The translations under genes were made by a program, and so were the position numbers. From NCBI GenBank assembly GCA_023135905.1, contig JAGLSE010000055.1, forward strand, positions 1-47,928: DNA of 47,928 nucleotides, in the 5' to 3' direction. This document shows positions 1 to 10,308 of this stretch, piece by piece; the first letter of the stretch is position 1, and the number at the start of each line of letters is the position of its first letter. Under the pieces are notes generated by a model, which ran no database searches, had not been told where the DNA came from, and saw only the letters and a list, made by a program, of their open reading frames with translations. This stretch comes from Candidatus Omnitrophota bacterium. Its GTDB lineage: Bacteria > Omnitrophota > Gorgyraeia > Duberdicusellales > 4484-171.

Positions 1-13
1 TAATTAGTTTTAA

Positions 14-286
14 TTAATCTTTTTCCCAAAATGCATCGGCTTCTTTTTCCATCTTTTCAAGTCTTGTATAATAATCCGGAAACTCATTAAGATGTGCAAG
101 TGCTATTTTACCGGTAACTAAGGGCTCATTATCCGTAACGTTAGTTAACAAATCCCGTGTTCCATGCTCAAGCTCAACATTCATCCCATCTCGAAATTGT
201 TCAACATCAAATTTATCCCATTTAATCCCAAGTTTTTCGCCAATAACTTTTGCTTCTTGTTCGGTAAATGTTTTTTTCTTAGACAT
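14..286 (-). CDS. DUF5661-like small protein
   Basis: 90 aa ORF; 'GMNVELEHG...VTGKIALAHLNEFPDYYTRLEKME' resembles DUF5661 proteins as recalled. Confidence 0.7.
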   Translation of the reverse strand: MSKKKTFTEQEAKVIGEKLGIKWDKFDVEQFRDGMNVELEHGTRDLLTNVTDNEPLVTGKIALAHLNEFPDYYTRLEKMEKEADAFWEKD

Positions 287-619
287 GATAACCTCCTTTC
301 ATAAATTCAAATAATAAAAATAATTAGTTTAATTTTATAGAGTCAAATCATTTTGCATTTCGAGGTCTGCCCCCTATAATACTCTATAATACCGACCCCT
401 ATAATACTAAATCATTAGTATATCCGTATAATAAGTTATATCAGAACACTCGAGGATATAGACGTGAAAATTAGCTGCACATTTAGTATCAATACTCACG
501 ATTACTATTATAGCAAGAAGATAAGTTTTTGAAAAGAATTTAGATTATTAAAGGATTAAAGGTGACCCTTCAAGTAACCTTTAATCTTATAGAAAATTAC
601 ATACCCTTTACTGTTAATT

Positions 620-2200
620 CTATTTATGTTTATTCTTTTTCAAATGTTTTTGGGCCATTTTTAATTTTTCCTGAAATGAGCCCTTTTTATATTCTTTAGT
701 CCATCCTTTCAAAACTATCCATCCACCAAAGCGAATCAATGAATTTCGCCAAGGTCGATGCCACCTTTTCCAACCCATTTTAATATTATGCAGAAAGAAA
801 ACCAGCGAAGGAAAAGAAAATACATGCAATCCTAACAGAAACATATATTTAAACTGATAAAACTTACCCATGATCTTTTGTGTAGAAGATTGCAAATCTT
901 CAGCGGTCAACGGACTGTCTGGCTCAAAGAGGGGGAAATTACCATCATAATATTCCCAACCCACATCTGTTGTTGAATAAATTCTATTTTGTTCTTTTAA
1001 CCGATTACGCAATTCTGTTCCCGGCAAGGGAACCGGCAATAGAATTTGAACCGTATCAATCTTAGCTTTTCCAATAAAACTTCTAAAACGTTTTACCCTT
1101 TCTTTAGCTGTCATTTTAAAGTTTATATTCTCTTTTATTGGGTAACCAAAAATAAACATTCCATGAACTAAAAATCCGAATTTATGAAATATTTTTGTCA
1201 TTGATATCATATCTTGCGGCTTGATATGTTTATCCATAGCGTTTAATTCTTCTTCAATAGGAGATTCAAAACCTATGGCAACCATGTTAATACCGGCTTC
1301 TCTCATCACAGAAAGCAATTCTGGATCTTTAGATTTATCCAAACGTATTTGAGCCACAAATCCTAATCTTTTTCCAATATTTTTTTGGTAATCCCTTAGA
1401 ATATTGCAAAAATGGATAGTCTCTTTTCGTTGTTGTCCAAAAAGGTCATCAACAATAAAAAAATGTCTGGCATTTTGGGTTTCAAGAAGAAGACTAATTT
1501 GATCAAGAAGCCTTTGGGGAGTAGCGCATCTAGGTTTACCCCTTACAGTACAGAACTCGCAGGACATACCACAGCCACGTATTCTTTCTATAGGATAGGT
1601 TTTAATCTTGGCATAACGGACTAAAGAAAAATCTGGTAACGGAAACTTATTAAAATCAGTTATGGGTTCTCTTGCTTCTGTAATGATAACTTTTCCATTT
1701 TTTTTATATGCAATACCTTTAACCTTACGAACATCCTCTTTATTTTCTAAAGCAAATATCAGTTCTTCTATAGTTTCTTCCCCTTCACCAATAACAATAT
1801 AATCAATAAAAGAATTCAATGCTTCATTTATATTATCATCCAAAAAATGCTGTCCTCCAGCTATGGTAATAACACCTTTTTTCTGGTAAAAACGAGCTAT
1901 TTTATAGAGTCTTGGTATAGTGCTGGTTAAGCCGCCGTATAAGCCTAAAAAATCTATAGGTCTTAATCGTTGTAAAACCTCATGATCCGCCCCACCCTCA
2001 GGACTTTTTGTTCCATACAATCGAAGATTATTCTCATCAATAACCTCAACATCCCAATTTTTCATCTTATTTACAATACTGGCGATACAAACAGGTCCGA
2101 GAGCTGTGGTTTTTTGGGCGATACTTGAATAAATATTAAAAGTAGGAAAGGCTGGAACAACTATTCGCAATCGATATCTTTTATTTGGTAAATCAAACAT
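620..2200 (-). CDS. B12-binding-domain radical SAM protein
   Basis: 526 aa; N-terminal cobalamin-binding-like Rossmann region, then CGMSCEFC (CxxxCxxC). Confidence 0.85.
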   Translation of the reverse strand: MFDLPNKRYRLRIVVPAFPTFNIYSSIAQKTTALGPVCIASIVNKMKNWDVEVIDENNLRLYGTKSPEGGADHEVLQRLRPIDFLGLYGGLTSTIPRLYKIARFYQKKGVITIAGGQHFLDDNINEALNSFIDYIVIGEGEETIEELIFALENKEDVRKVKGIAYKKNGKVIITEAREPITDFNKFPLPDFSLVRYAKIKTYPIERIRGCGMSCEFCTVRGKPRCATPQRLLDQISLLLETQNARHFFIVDDLFGQQRKETIHFCNILRDYQKNIGKRLGFVAQIRLDKSKDPELLSVMREAGINMVAIGFESPIEEELNAMDKHIKPQDMISMTKIFHKFGFLVHGMFIFGYPIKENINFKMTAKERVKRFRSFIGKAKIDTVQILLPVPLPGTELRNRLKEQNRIYSTTDVGWEYYDGNFPLFEPDSPLTAEDLQSSTQKIMGKFYQFKYMFLLGLHVFSFPSLVFFLHNIKMGWKRWHRPWRNSLIRFGGWIVLKGWTKEYKKGSFQEKLKMAQKHLKKNKHK

Positions 2201-2619
2201 AATAAAATCCTTTTTTATACTTTTAACAAATTTACTTCAAATGAAACTCTCACAAAAACATTATATACCAAAAAAATATAATTTATAAATAACTTTAGTC
2301 CAAATAGATATTACATATATTGTCATTAATACTTTAAATATTGTACATTTAGGTATAGATATCGCACCACCATATATTTCATCAAAACCAATCCCCTTTT
2401 CGACAATTAGTTTCAATATTAAAGTTTAAACCAATTATACTATCTAATAGTTTCTGAAATTTTAATACTTAGCGTTATAAATAAAAGGTCGCTGGCCCCT
2501 TTAACCTTTTAATGTTACAGGGAATTACTTTTATAAAAGCTGAAAGCTCAAATAAATACGAATACTCTTTCTTTTGTTTCCAAGAATCATATTCAATATA
2601 ATATTTATCAAATACGTAT

Positions 2620-2937
2620 TCATAAGTCCAAATTGCCCCACCAACCATCATAAAATTGTTTCAAATGCTCATATTGTTGAGACGACATACTACCGCGTTT
2701 AACATCCTTCTCTTTAAATGAATATAGATATCTCTCACAATAAGATATTACAACCTGATACGCGTTGGTAATTTCCTTAAAGAACTCTTCACACTCTTTT
2801 TTCTTCTTTCCTTTGCAACGATCAGGATGATATTTAAGACTCAACTCACGATAAACTTCTCTTATATCATCTAAAGTAGCGTAATCTTTCAACCCTAAAA
2901 CTTTTCGGGCTTTATCTATTAATACAAAATCATCCAT
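2620..2937 (-). CDS. J-domain (DnaJ-like) protein; ORF-track start at 3066 probably too long
   Basis: HPD motif in 'LSLKYHPDRCKGKKKKECEEFFKEITNAYQ'; internal Met 'MDDFVLIDKARKVLGL' at 2937 starts the conserved region. Confidence 0.7.
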   Translation of the reverse strand: MDDFVLIDKARKVLGLKDYATLDDIREVYRELSLKYHPDRCKGKKKKECEEFFKEITNAYQVVISYCERYLYSFKEKDVKRGSMSSQQYEHLKQFYDGWWGNLDL

Positions 2938-3353
2938 ATTATATTTTATCTCTATCCTTATGATTGTTCCTGCTGATTGGTTTTCATAATCCGAAAAACT
3001 AAAATTATTAACCCAAATAATGCATTTAGCATTATTTGCCCGGAGGGTCGACTCCAAAATTTCCACAAGAAAATTTGGAAAAGTCGAGGTTACCTTAGAA
3101 AAATGCTACGGTACTATTTTGTTCATCGCAGTTTTTACATAACTCTTTCGTTTGTTATTCATTGCGTATATAGGTTTCTTTCAAATGCATTTTTTGGGTT
3201 GAATAGCCTCAAAAACTATTATTCATAGGAAAGCACCGAACAAAAACACCTCGTTAAAGGCAGCACCGCCCTTTTTATATTTAATTTTAAAGTTAATAAA
3301 AGGTCGCTGTCCCCTTTAACCGTCCCCTTTAACCTTTAATCCTTTGAATTAGG

Positions 3354-3764
3354 CTAATCTTTCAACAAATAATCAGCGATTGCTCTGTGAAGGGTGCTTA
3401 CAGCCAAAATAGAACAGTGTCTATGTTCTTCGGGTAAATCAGTTAAATTGTCCATAACTTTTTTAGGGGAAATGCCTAATGCTTCATCTATAGATTTTCC
3501 TAAAGCCAACTGTACCGTTATTATGCCGCAGACTCTTGTTGCTATACAGCCCTTAGTATAAAACTTTATTTCTTCTATAATTTTATTTTTAATAACCAGA
3601 TAAAACTCCATCTCATCCCCGCAAGGACCTTTTATTGCCGCTGAAGACGTAGGGTCATTCATCCTCCCAAAATTTTGTCCATCTTTGACAATATCACTTA
3701 TAATTTTTGAATAACCTGACATTTCATTAGCAAATGCCATATTTTGATTATCATCTTTCATCAA
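3354..3764 (-). CDS. NifU/IscU-like iron-sulfur cluster scaffold protein
   Basis: 136 aa; 'GPCGDEMEFYLVIKNKIIEEIKFYTKGCIATRVCG' and 'HRHCSILAVSTLHRAI' resemble NifU N-domain. Confidence 0.75.
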   Translation of the reverse strand: MMKDDNQNMAFANEMSGYSKIISDIVKDGQNFGRMNDPTSSAAIKGPCGDEMEFYLVIKNKIIEEIKFYTKGCIATRVCGIITVQLALGKSIDEALGISPKKVMDNLTDLPEEHRHCSILAVSTLHRAIADYLLKD

Positions 3765-3858
3765 CTTTAAACATGAAGTTTTTTACCAACACATTATTTT
3801 ATCTAATAAACCCTTTAAAATTAACTCTTTTAAAAATTGAGTATAAGCTTCTTTTCTT

Positions 3859-4674
3859 TTATTTACCTATCCCCATTTTAAACTTAACCCAAGGAAAATT
3901 TTTCCCCGGGCAATCTGTTTGAGCCTTAGGCACCTGACCATGTCCCATAATGTTTTTTAAGGGAATCTTATAATTCTTCCTTAAAGTATTAACTAAATAA
4001 ATCAACGCGTTCATTTGCTCTTGAGAAACCCAATTTTTATTAAAATTTCCAACCAAGCAAATCCCTATTCCTTTATAATTCATATCCGAAGCCTTACAAT
4101 GGGCGCCGTTCTGCTGTTTTATCCAGCGTGGTGAAACTTCAATTTGACCGGCCTGTTTACCTTTCGTTCCGTTACTAATAACAAAATGATACCCTAACCC
4201 GTTATCAAACCCTCTTCTCTTATGAGATCCATGAAAACATAAGGCATTACCGACATCAGTAGCACTATGATGAATTATTATATATTTCCATTTTTGAGAA
4301 GTATACAAAGTTATCACCGGTTTAATTCCGGCAGCAGCAGGAATATTCAGCCGTTGTCCCATCTTTATTTTCTTTGAAGTATTTAAATTATTAGCCCTCG
4401 TTATATCATTAATACCTACATCGTACATCTTGGCTATCCGCCATACTGTTTCGCCGGGAGCTACGGTATGAAGAACGTTTTTTCTTAAAACAGGGGCTGA
4501 CGGACGAATAATACTTTTTCTTGTCGGATAACTTACCGACTCAATCGGTATCCTAGCACAAGAGCTTACAAAAATGACCATACAAACAATTATTCCCTGA
4601 AAAACAAATCGCCACGATCCTTTCGTAAAAATTCTTTTTGCTTTTAATTTCATATTTCTCTTTTTATTTCTCAA
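3859..4674 (-). CDS. LysM plus N-acetylmuramoyl-L-alanine amidase/PGRP-like protein
   Basis: LysM 'HTVAPGETVWRIAKMYDVGINDITRANNL..IKMGQRLNIP'; amidase 'IIIHHSATDVGN...GHGQVPKAQTDCPGKNF'; lipoprotein-like N-terminus. Confidence 0.85.
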   Translation of the reverse strand: MRNKKRNMKLKAKRIFTKGSWRFVFQGIIVCMVIFVSSCARIPIESVSYPTRKSIIRPSAPVLRKNVLHTVAPGETVWRIAKMYDVGINDITRANNLNTSKKIKMGQRLNIPAAAGIKPVITLYTSQKWKYIIIHHSATDVGNALCFHGSHKRRGFDNGLGYHFVISNGTKGKQAGQIEVSPRWIKQQNGAHCKASDMNYKGIGICLVGNFNKNWVSQEQMNALIYLVNTLRKNYKIPLKNIMGHGQVPKAQTDCPGKNFPWVKFKMGIGK

Positions 4675-4722
4675 ATATTATTAAAAAACAGTCTATAAAA
4701 TATTAAACCCCGACCAAAACAT

Positions 4723-6432
4723 TCACAAAATCATATTTAACAAGCTTCCAACAACTAAACTGCTAATTATCATAATCAAAACACTTTTTAACGTATCTTT
4801 TATTCCCAGCTCCTTAAATAAAATAACAAAAGTAGCTATACAGGGGAAAAACATTGCCAAAACTGTTGAAGCAACCACAAGCTGTTTCGCGTTTAATGAT
4901 AGGGTTCCCAACATTCCTATAGCTATATCCTTACGAAGAAATCCAATCACTATCGCGGAAACCGCTTCTTTCGGCAGCCCAAGCAAATTAGTAATAACCG
5001 GTGATGTAAAGTCAGCTATAATATTAAAGATTTTCAATGAATAAAGAATATTTATTGCTAAAACTCCTAATAAAACTATTGGAATGGCCTCTTTTAAAAA
5101 TCCCACTATCCTCATCCAGAGTTTCTTACTTACTGCTTGAATGGAAGGTAACCGGTAAGGCGGCACTTCCATAATCAACGATGGACTCTCACCTTTTAGA
5201 GTAATATTAAGTATCCACCCAAGAATTATCCATGTTATAAATAGGCTAAAATATACAATCCCAACATATATACCGCCATATTTTCCCAACAATCCGAATA
5301 TCATCGCCTGAAGAGCTAGACAAGGCACACCGATAGAAATAATTGTTGCCGCAATTAATCTTTCTCTGCGGCTCTCTAACATTCTTGTAGCCATTACTCC
5401 TGGGACATTACATCCCAATCCTAAAAGATTGGGGATAATCGCCCAGCCGTGAAGCCCCATTTTATGGAACAGACTATCTAATAAAGTTGCCAGCCGCGGC
5501 AAATAACCAAAATCTTCCAAAAATCCCAACACTAAATAAAAAGCAAAAATATAGGGTAAAACCATTCCTATAGGAACAAAAATACCTGTAGTTAGTAAGC
5601 CGAAGGATTGAACGAAATCAATCTCTCCATTAATCAATTTGCCAATTATGATAGAGTGAGCAAAACTTCCCTGAGTCAATATCCCGCTTAATTTAACCAT
5701 TAACGGCTGCCATAAATTATTAAAAAAAGGTTCAAAAAAATTTCCAATTAAACCTTCACCAATAAAGCGAATTATCTTAAACGAGCTAAACATTACTAAC
5801 ACAGCTATTGGAAAACCAGTAACATGATTAACTGAAGCATCACCAAGTATCTCTAAAAAGGTATGATGACGATGCTTAAGTGATTGAATTTTATCAATAA
5901 TTTTACCTACCTCTGTCCATTTTTGCTCTTCAGTACGTATGACTAACTTAGGAATTACAGCTTCTGATATTCGAGAAACAAGTTCTTTAATCCCTTCTCC
6001 TGTAACTGCTACTGTAGGAACCACCGGAATTCCTAAAAGTTCTTCCATTTTTTTTATATCAATAGTAATACCTTTATGTTTAGCGTCATCCCAAACATTA
6101 AGAGCTACAATGACTGGTATATTTTGTTCTAAAAGGTGCAAAGTAAAATGAAGATTTCTTTCCAAGTTAGTGGCATCTACTACATTAATAACCAAATCCC
6201 CATCTTTAAGCATATTTAAGGCAATTTCTTCCGCCTTGCAATTTGCCTCCAAACCATATGTACCGGGAACATCTATCAGAGACGCTTCTTCATTGTTTAC
6301 CTTCATTACTCCTTGAGTAAACTCTACCGTTGTCCCTGGATAATTTGCGGCAACAACATGTATTCCAGTAAGGCGGGAGAAAACCGCACTTTTACCTACA
6401 TTAGGATTACCCAGTAATAATACTTTTCTCAT
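4723..6432 (-). CDS. feoB: Ferrous iron transport protein B
   Basis: G1 motif GNPNVGKS, 'YPGTTVEF', DVPGTYGL, and FeoB membrane core 'GCNVPGVMATR'. Confidence 0.95.
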   Translation of the reverse strand: MRKVLLLGNPNVGKSAVFSRLTGIHVVAANYPGTTVEFTQGVMKVNNEEASLIDVPGTYGLEANCKAEEIALNMLKDGDLVINVVDATNLERNLHFTLHLLEQNIPVIVALNVWDDAKHKGITIDIKKMEELLGIPVVPTVAVTGEGIKELVSRISEAVIPKLVIRTEEQKWTEVGKIIDKIQSLKHRHHTFLEILGDASVNHVTGFPIAVLVMFSSFKIIRFIGEGLIGNFFEPFFNNLWQPLMVKLSGILTQGSFAHSIIIGKLINGEIDFVQSFGLLTTGIFVPIGMVLPYIFAFYLVLGFLEDFGYLPRLATLLDSLFHKMGLHGWAIIPNLLGLGCNVPGVMATRMLESRRERLIAATIISIGVPCLALQAMIFGLLGKYGGIYVGIVYFSLFITWIILGWILNITLKGESPSLIMEVPPYRLPSIQAVSKKLWMRIVGFLKEAIPIVLLGVLAINILYSLKIFNIIADFTSPVITNLLGLPKEAVSAIVIGFLRKDIAIGMLGTLSLNAKQLVVASTVLAMFFPCIATFVILFKELGIKDTLKSVLIMIISSLVVGSLLNMIL

Positions 6433-6668
6433 CGTTCCACTTCTACAATAATTTTATGAGCAACTCCAAAGCCTAACGCGGTTTGAGCACGTCCTACTCG
6501 TAAAACAACAGGACCGCTGACAAAATTTGAATTCACCCTAACAATCTTTATACCTAACCTAATCCCCATAGACTTTAACCGGTTATATACTCCTCTTCCA
6601 CCACGAATATCTATAATTATTCCTTCTTCCCCTGTTTTCACTTCAACTAAAGAAATTTTTGCTAACAT
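6429..6668 (-). CDS. feoA: Ferrous iron transport protein A
   Basis: 79 aa SH3-like FeoA; overlaps feoB start by 4 nt. Confidence 0.9.
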   Translation of the reverse strand: MLAKISLVEVKTGEEGIIIDIRGGRGVYNRLKSMGIRLGIKIVRVNSNFVSGPVVLRVGRAQTALGFGVAHKIIVEVER

Positions 6669-6752
6669 AATTTTACTTCCCTCTTATAGTTAATAATTAA
6701 CAAATAACAAATATATTGTTTACTTTTTAAGAACCTTTTTCGTAAATTTTAT

Positions 6753-7373
6753 TCATCTTATCTTCTCTCCTGAGATTACAACAAATCCACCATCACCAAA
6801 TCCTTTACGCGGTTTTTGGACCGAATTAACCTTTTCGGGTAAATCAAATAGTGTCTGGTAATAGCTGATTCGTTTAAAATCTAAATCGCTAAGCAATTCG
6901 GTTAATTCCTTCACTCTGAAAAAATTTGCATTTTTGTAGAATATACTTTTCTTCTGCTGATAAAATCTGCCTAAAAAACTTTCTCGATCAACAATACCAA
7001 TAATTAGCTTACTATTTTTTTTTAAAATTCTATAGCATTCTTGCAAAACTTTTAAAGGATTTTTCACAAAACATAAACTAATAATAATTACCGTATAATC
7101 AAAAGTTTCATCCCAAAAAGGCAGGTCTTCGCCAAATCCCCAACGCACATTTACTCCACGCTGGAAAGCAATTTTTAACATCTCAACTGACGGATCAATC
7201 CCTAAAGTAATTCCTAAAGGATGGGCAAACCTGCCGGTACCAACTCCTATTTCTAGTCCTTTACCAAACCTTGGTAAAACTTTTTTTAAAGCTTCCAGTT
7301 CCGAAAAATAAGTAAACTTATTTCTATCATACCAAACGTCATACTCTTTAGAATAACAGTCAAATATGTTCAT
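6753..7373 (-). CDS. Class I SAM-dependent methyltransferase
   Basis: 'GLEIGVGTGRFAHPLG' motif I and 'LPFWDETFDYTVII'. Confidence 0.85.
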   Translation of the reverse strand: MNIFDCYSKEYDVWYDRNKFTYFSELEALKKVLPRFGKGLEIGVGTGRFAHPLGITLGIDPSVEMLKIAFQRGVNVRWGFGEDLPFWDETFDYTVIIISLCFVKNPLKVLQECYRILKKNSKLIIGIVDRESFLGRFYQQKKSIFYKNANFFRVKELTELLSDLDFKRISYYQTLFDLPEKVNSVQKPRKGFGDGGFVVISGEKIR

Positions 7374-7509
7374 CCTAATTTAAATTTCTCCCCATCAGCA
7401 ATCGTGAATTGTCCAGGGATGATTATAACAACTTTATCATAAATTTAGTTCGACATTCATACTTAGGGACTATTGAGAAATACAACATTCCCTTAGTATA
7501 TATCCTTCT

Positions 7510-7842
7510 TCAAATATATGGTTCAATCATAGTTTCTAATTCATTTTTAGAAAGCGCTCCAACAACTTTATTAACTACCTTCCCATTTTTAAAAACGGCT
7601 AGTGTTGGTATACTCATCACTCCATATTGAGACGCGGTATTAGATGCATCGTCAACATTTATTTTACATACTTTTAGTTTTTCCTTATATTCTTGAGCAA
7701 TTTCTTCAATTACTGGAGCCAGCATTCGGCAAGGTCCGCACCATTCTGCCCAAAAATCAACTAATACGGGTTTATCTGACTTTAACACTTCCTGTTCAAA
7801 ATTTAAATCAGTCACTTCCACTTCTACTTTCTCAATGCTCAT
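7510..7842 (-). CDS. trxA: Thioredoxin
   Basis: WCGPC active site in 110 aa thioredoxin fold. Confidence 0.95.
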   Translation of the reverse strand: MSIEKVEVEVTDLNFEQEVLKSDKPVLVDFWAEWCGPCRMLAPVIEEIAQEYKEKLKVCKINVDDASNTASQYGVMSIPTLAVFKNGKVVNKVVGALSKNELETMIEPYI

Positions 7843-8471
7843 TTTTCTGCCCCCGTTTTAGATCGTTTTTTAATAAATAAAAGTGGAAATACAATATCAC
7901 TTATACAACAAGGCAACCACACCGCGAAAAAGAGAAAAATAAAAATAGCAACGTATACGAACCCCGATAGGTTTTGCCCTTTAGCCATAAGAATATGGAA
8001 TAACGATGCCCAAGTACTAATTAAAACATGGGCAGCATGAGGAAATTTTGTAGAAGGATTAAAATAGGCGATAATTATCCCAACTACGGCAACTCCCGAT
8101 ATAAGCCACCATTTTTCTAAAAATCCAATATGATGATGCCGATGGGGCATATCTAATAATACTTCACCTACATAAGGCATGATTGAATCGCTTAATGTAG
8201 CTATACCTATAGAACCAATAAATCCAATAACAAGTAAAAGCGGTAAATTGCATTTTTTACCACTTCCTTTTGGACAGGCGTGAAGCTCATAGATCGATGC
8301 CGTAACCAAAGCACTTAATAACACATGGAGGGGATGAAATACAAAAAAAAGTTCGAGAGAAACTTCTTTAGATAAATCACGAAATAAAAATATAAAAATA
8401 ATCCCCGTAAAGGCGCCAAAGATAGTAAAAGGGGCGTGCTCTTTTAATTCATGTTTGATAGACTTAAGCAT
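7839..8471 (-). CDS. Histidine-rich polytopic membrane protein, unknown function
   Basis: 210 aa, several TM stretches, MPHRHHH loop, HPLHV, HAAHV and CC motifs; overlaps trxA start by 4 nt. Confidence 0.6.
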   Translation of the reverse strand: MLKSIKHELKEHAPFTIFGAFTGIIFIFLFRDLSKEVSLELFFVFHPLHVLLSALVTASIYELHACPKGSGKKCNLPLLLVIGFIGSIGIATLSDSIMPYVGEVLLDMPHRHHHIGFLEKWWLISGVAVVGIIIAYFNPSTKFPHAAHVLISTWASLFHILMAKGQNLSGFVYVAIFIFLFFAVWLPCCISDIVFPLLFIKKRSKTGAEK

Positions 8472-8482
8472 TCTATAACTCC

Positions 8483-9196
8483 CTATACATTGTATATCTG
8501 TCCTACTTTTACGGAAATAAACTTTCTTCCATAATATTCTTTAAAAATCATCTGCGCATCATATCCTGTACAATGAGTAGGCCCAACTTTTTCAACACCC
8601 ATATTTTTAAGTTTTTCCGCTATAATATTTACCTCACGTTTATCTTTATCCATTAAATGGAATCCGCCAAAAACAAGTTTTATTCTTTTCTTTGGAAATT
8701 TTTCATTAACTTTCTCCATAATTCGTAAAATCCCTGGATGAGAACAACCAGTTATTACAATAATATCATCTTTATTCTCAACCACAAGAGCTTGTTCTGC
8801 TATATAACTGTCTTTATAGTTACCAGCAATCTCACCAGTAACAAAAACATTATCACTCAATTTAGTAAACTTTTCAGTTTCTATAAGTTTTCCTTGAAAT
8901 TCTCTAACCTTATCTTTAAATTCGGAACTGAAATTTGGACAAGCATATACTTTAATCCCGCTTTTTTTCTTTAACAATTCCCATAACCCATTGGTATGAT
9001 CCCAGTGATGGTGAGAAATAACTACTGTTTTTATATCTGCCGTATCAATATCCATACCTATTAGGTTATTGAATAGATATTCTGCCTTTTCTCCGGTATC
9101 AAACAAAATGTGTTTACCCACCAAACAAGAAAATCCCCAACCTGTTGAGAATTTCATATTTACAGAATCCTTATCAAAAATAATTTTTAATTCCAT
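8483..9196 (-). CDS. MBL-fold metallo-hydrolase
   Basis: 'SHHHWDHTNG' metal motif, 'TGCSHPG', 'VFGGFHL', 'GPTHCTG'. Confidence 0.85.
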   Translation of the reverse strand: MELKIIFDKDSVNMKFSTGWGFSCLVGKHILFDTGEKAEYLFNNLIGMDIDTADIKTVVISHHHWDHTNGLWELLKKKSGIKVYACPNFSSEFKDKVREFQGKLIETEKFTKLSDNVFVTGEIAGNYKDSYIAEQALVVENKDDIIVITGCSHPGILRIMEKVNEKFPKKRIKLVFGGFHLMDKDKREVNIIAEKLKNMGVEKVGPTHCTGYDAQMIFKEYYGRKFISVKVGQIYNV

Positions 9197-9411
9197 CGCA
9201 GTATCTTTTAAGAATATTTTATTATATCTAAAAAATCGATCTTTTTTCCCATTATATATATTTTTTGTAAATATTGCTTCAAAATTTTCTACTCTAAGAA
9301 AAACATATACTCTAAATCTTAGTCAAATTAAAATCGTAGGAATTTCAAAAAAAATTTATTAATAAAACGTATCCGTTTATAAAACCCATTACCAAAAATA
9401 TCTTAATAAAT

Positions 9412-10308
9412 TTATTTCAACTTTTTAATATGATGATATTTTAGAATAACATCCCCAAGTTTACACCCCACATCTTTGGCTATCACCGGACACTTTGCTA
9501 TAAATAAAAAGAATATGGGCCTTTTAGGTTGAGATAAGGCCTCAAAATTACCCTGTCCTTTACTAATAACCATATCTGTCTTTCTGTAAATTTTTAAAAA
9601 TTTATTGGAACATAAAGAAAGAACGGTTCCAGGAGAGTCGACACCGCTTGAAATAACTTGAGCATTTTTTTCTATGCCGCATGCAAAAGCATCTTCCATT
9701 AAAGCGTCATTAATAACCGGTTTTTCTTTAACCGCATAAATTATTTCTTTGGTTTCATCGATTCTTTTTATTTCTTCAATCAAAATTCGGTCAAATACTG
9801 TTTCACCCGCGTTATCCGCTAAGTAAAGTATAGTTCTTGACTGCTTTAAAACTTGTTTAAATTTCTCATAATCAAATATTGTTTTATTCTCTTTTTTAAT
9901 TGCTTTAGTTTCCGCATTAAGAATTTTGGCTAATTCATCATCAACATTTAAAGAATTTTTCGCTCCGTAATCAATAATATTGCCCGCGATAGCTAACTCA
10001 ACCGCTATCAATAACCTATCAGAAGAATGTAATACTTTTCTTTTTAAATGATCATAAATATTTAGCGCTAATCGGTTACTGTCCTTCTTTATTTGCGCGT
10101 AAATATCATTATTTTTTGTTATCTTTTGCAAGATACGATTAATAACACGCGCTATTTGAGGAGGAGAAGCATTTAAAGAAATTTTTGGAATTTGACGAGC
10201 AACTTCATCCAAAATTATTTTTTGTTTTCTTTTACTCGCCCCGGCAATTCTGCCTGATTCTAAGGCTTGTTTAAAAAAGCAAGGTATACAATCCAAATAA
10301 GTTTTCAT
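9412..10308 (-). CDS. DUF89/ARMT1-like damage-control phosphatase family protein
   Basis: N-terminal 'CIPCFFKQALESG', 'YLADNAGETVFDRILIEEI', 'ISKGQGNFEAL'. Confidence 0.85.
   Translation of the reverse strand: MKTYLDCIPCFFKQALESGRIAGASKRKQKIILDEVARQIPKISLNASPPQIARVINRILQKITKNNDIYAQIKKDSNRLALNIYDHLKRKVLHSSDRLLIAVELAIAGNIIDYGAKNSLNVDDELAKILNAETKAIKKENKTIFDYEKFKQVLKQSRTILYLADNAGETVFDRILIEEIKRIDETKEIIYAVKEKPVINDALMEDAFACGIEKNAQVISSGVDSPGTVLSLCSNKFLKIYRKTDMVISKGQGNFEALSQPKRPIFFLFIAKCPVIAKDVGCKLGDVILKYHHIKKLK

Noticed and set aside
1412-1624. Plus-strand 70-aa ORF within the radical SAM gene
   Set aside because: Antisense to a clearly conserved domain (CGMSCEFC region), no RBS or recognisable family. 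The same reasoning applies to the other antisense ORFs at 5939, 7644, 11103, 12174, 15308, 17673, 21001, 21525, 24376, 26765, 31888, 33491, 34601 and the minus ORF at 36149.
2938-3066. N-terminal extension of the J-domain ORF
   Set aside because: Overlaps two strong stem-loops and lacks domain similarity; the internal Met at 2937 begins the conserved J-domain.
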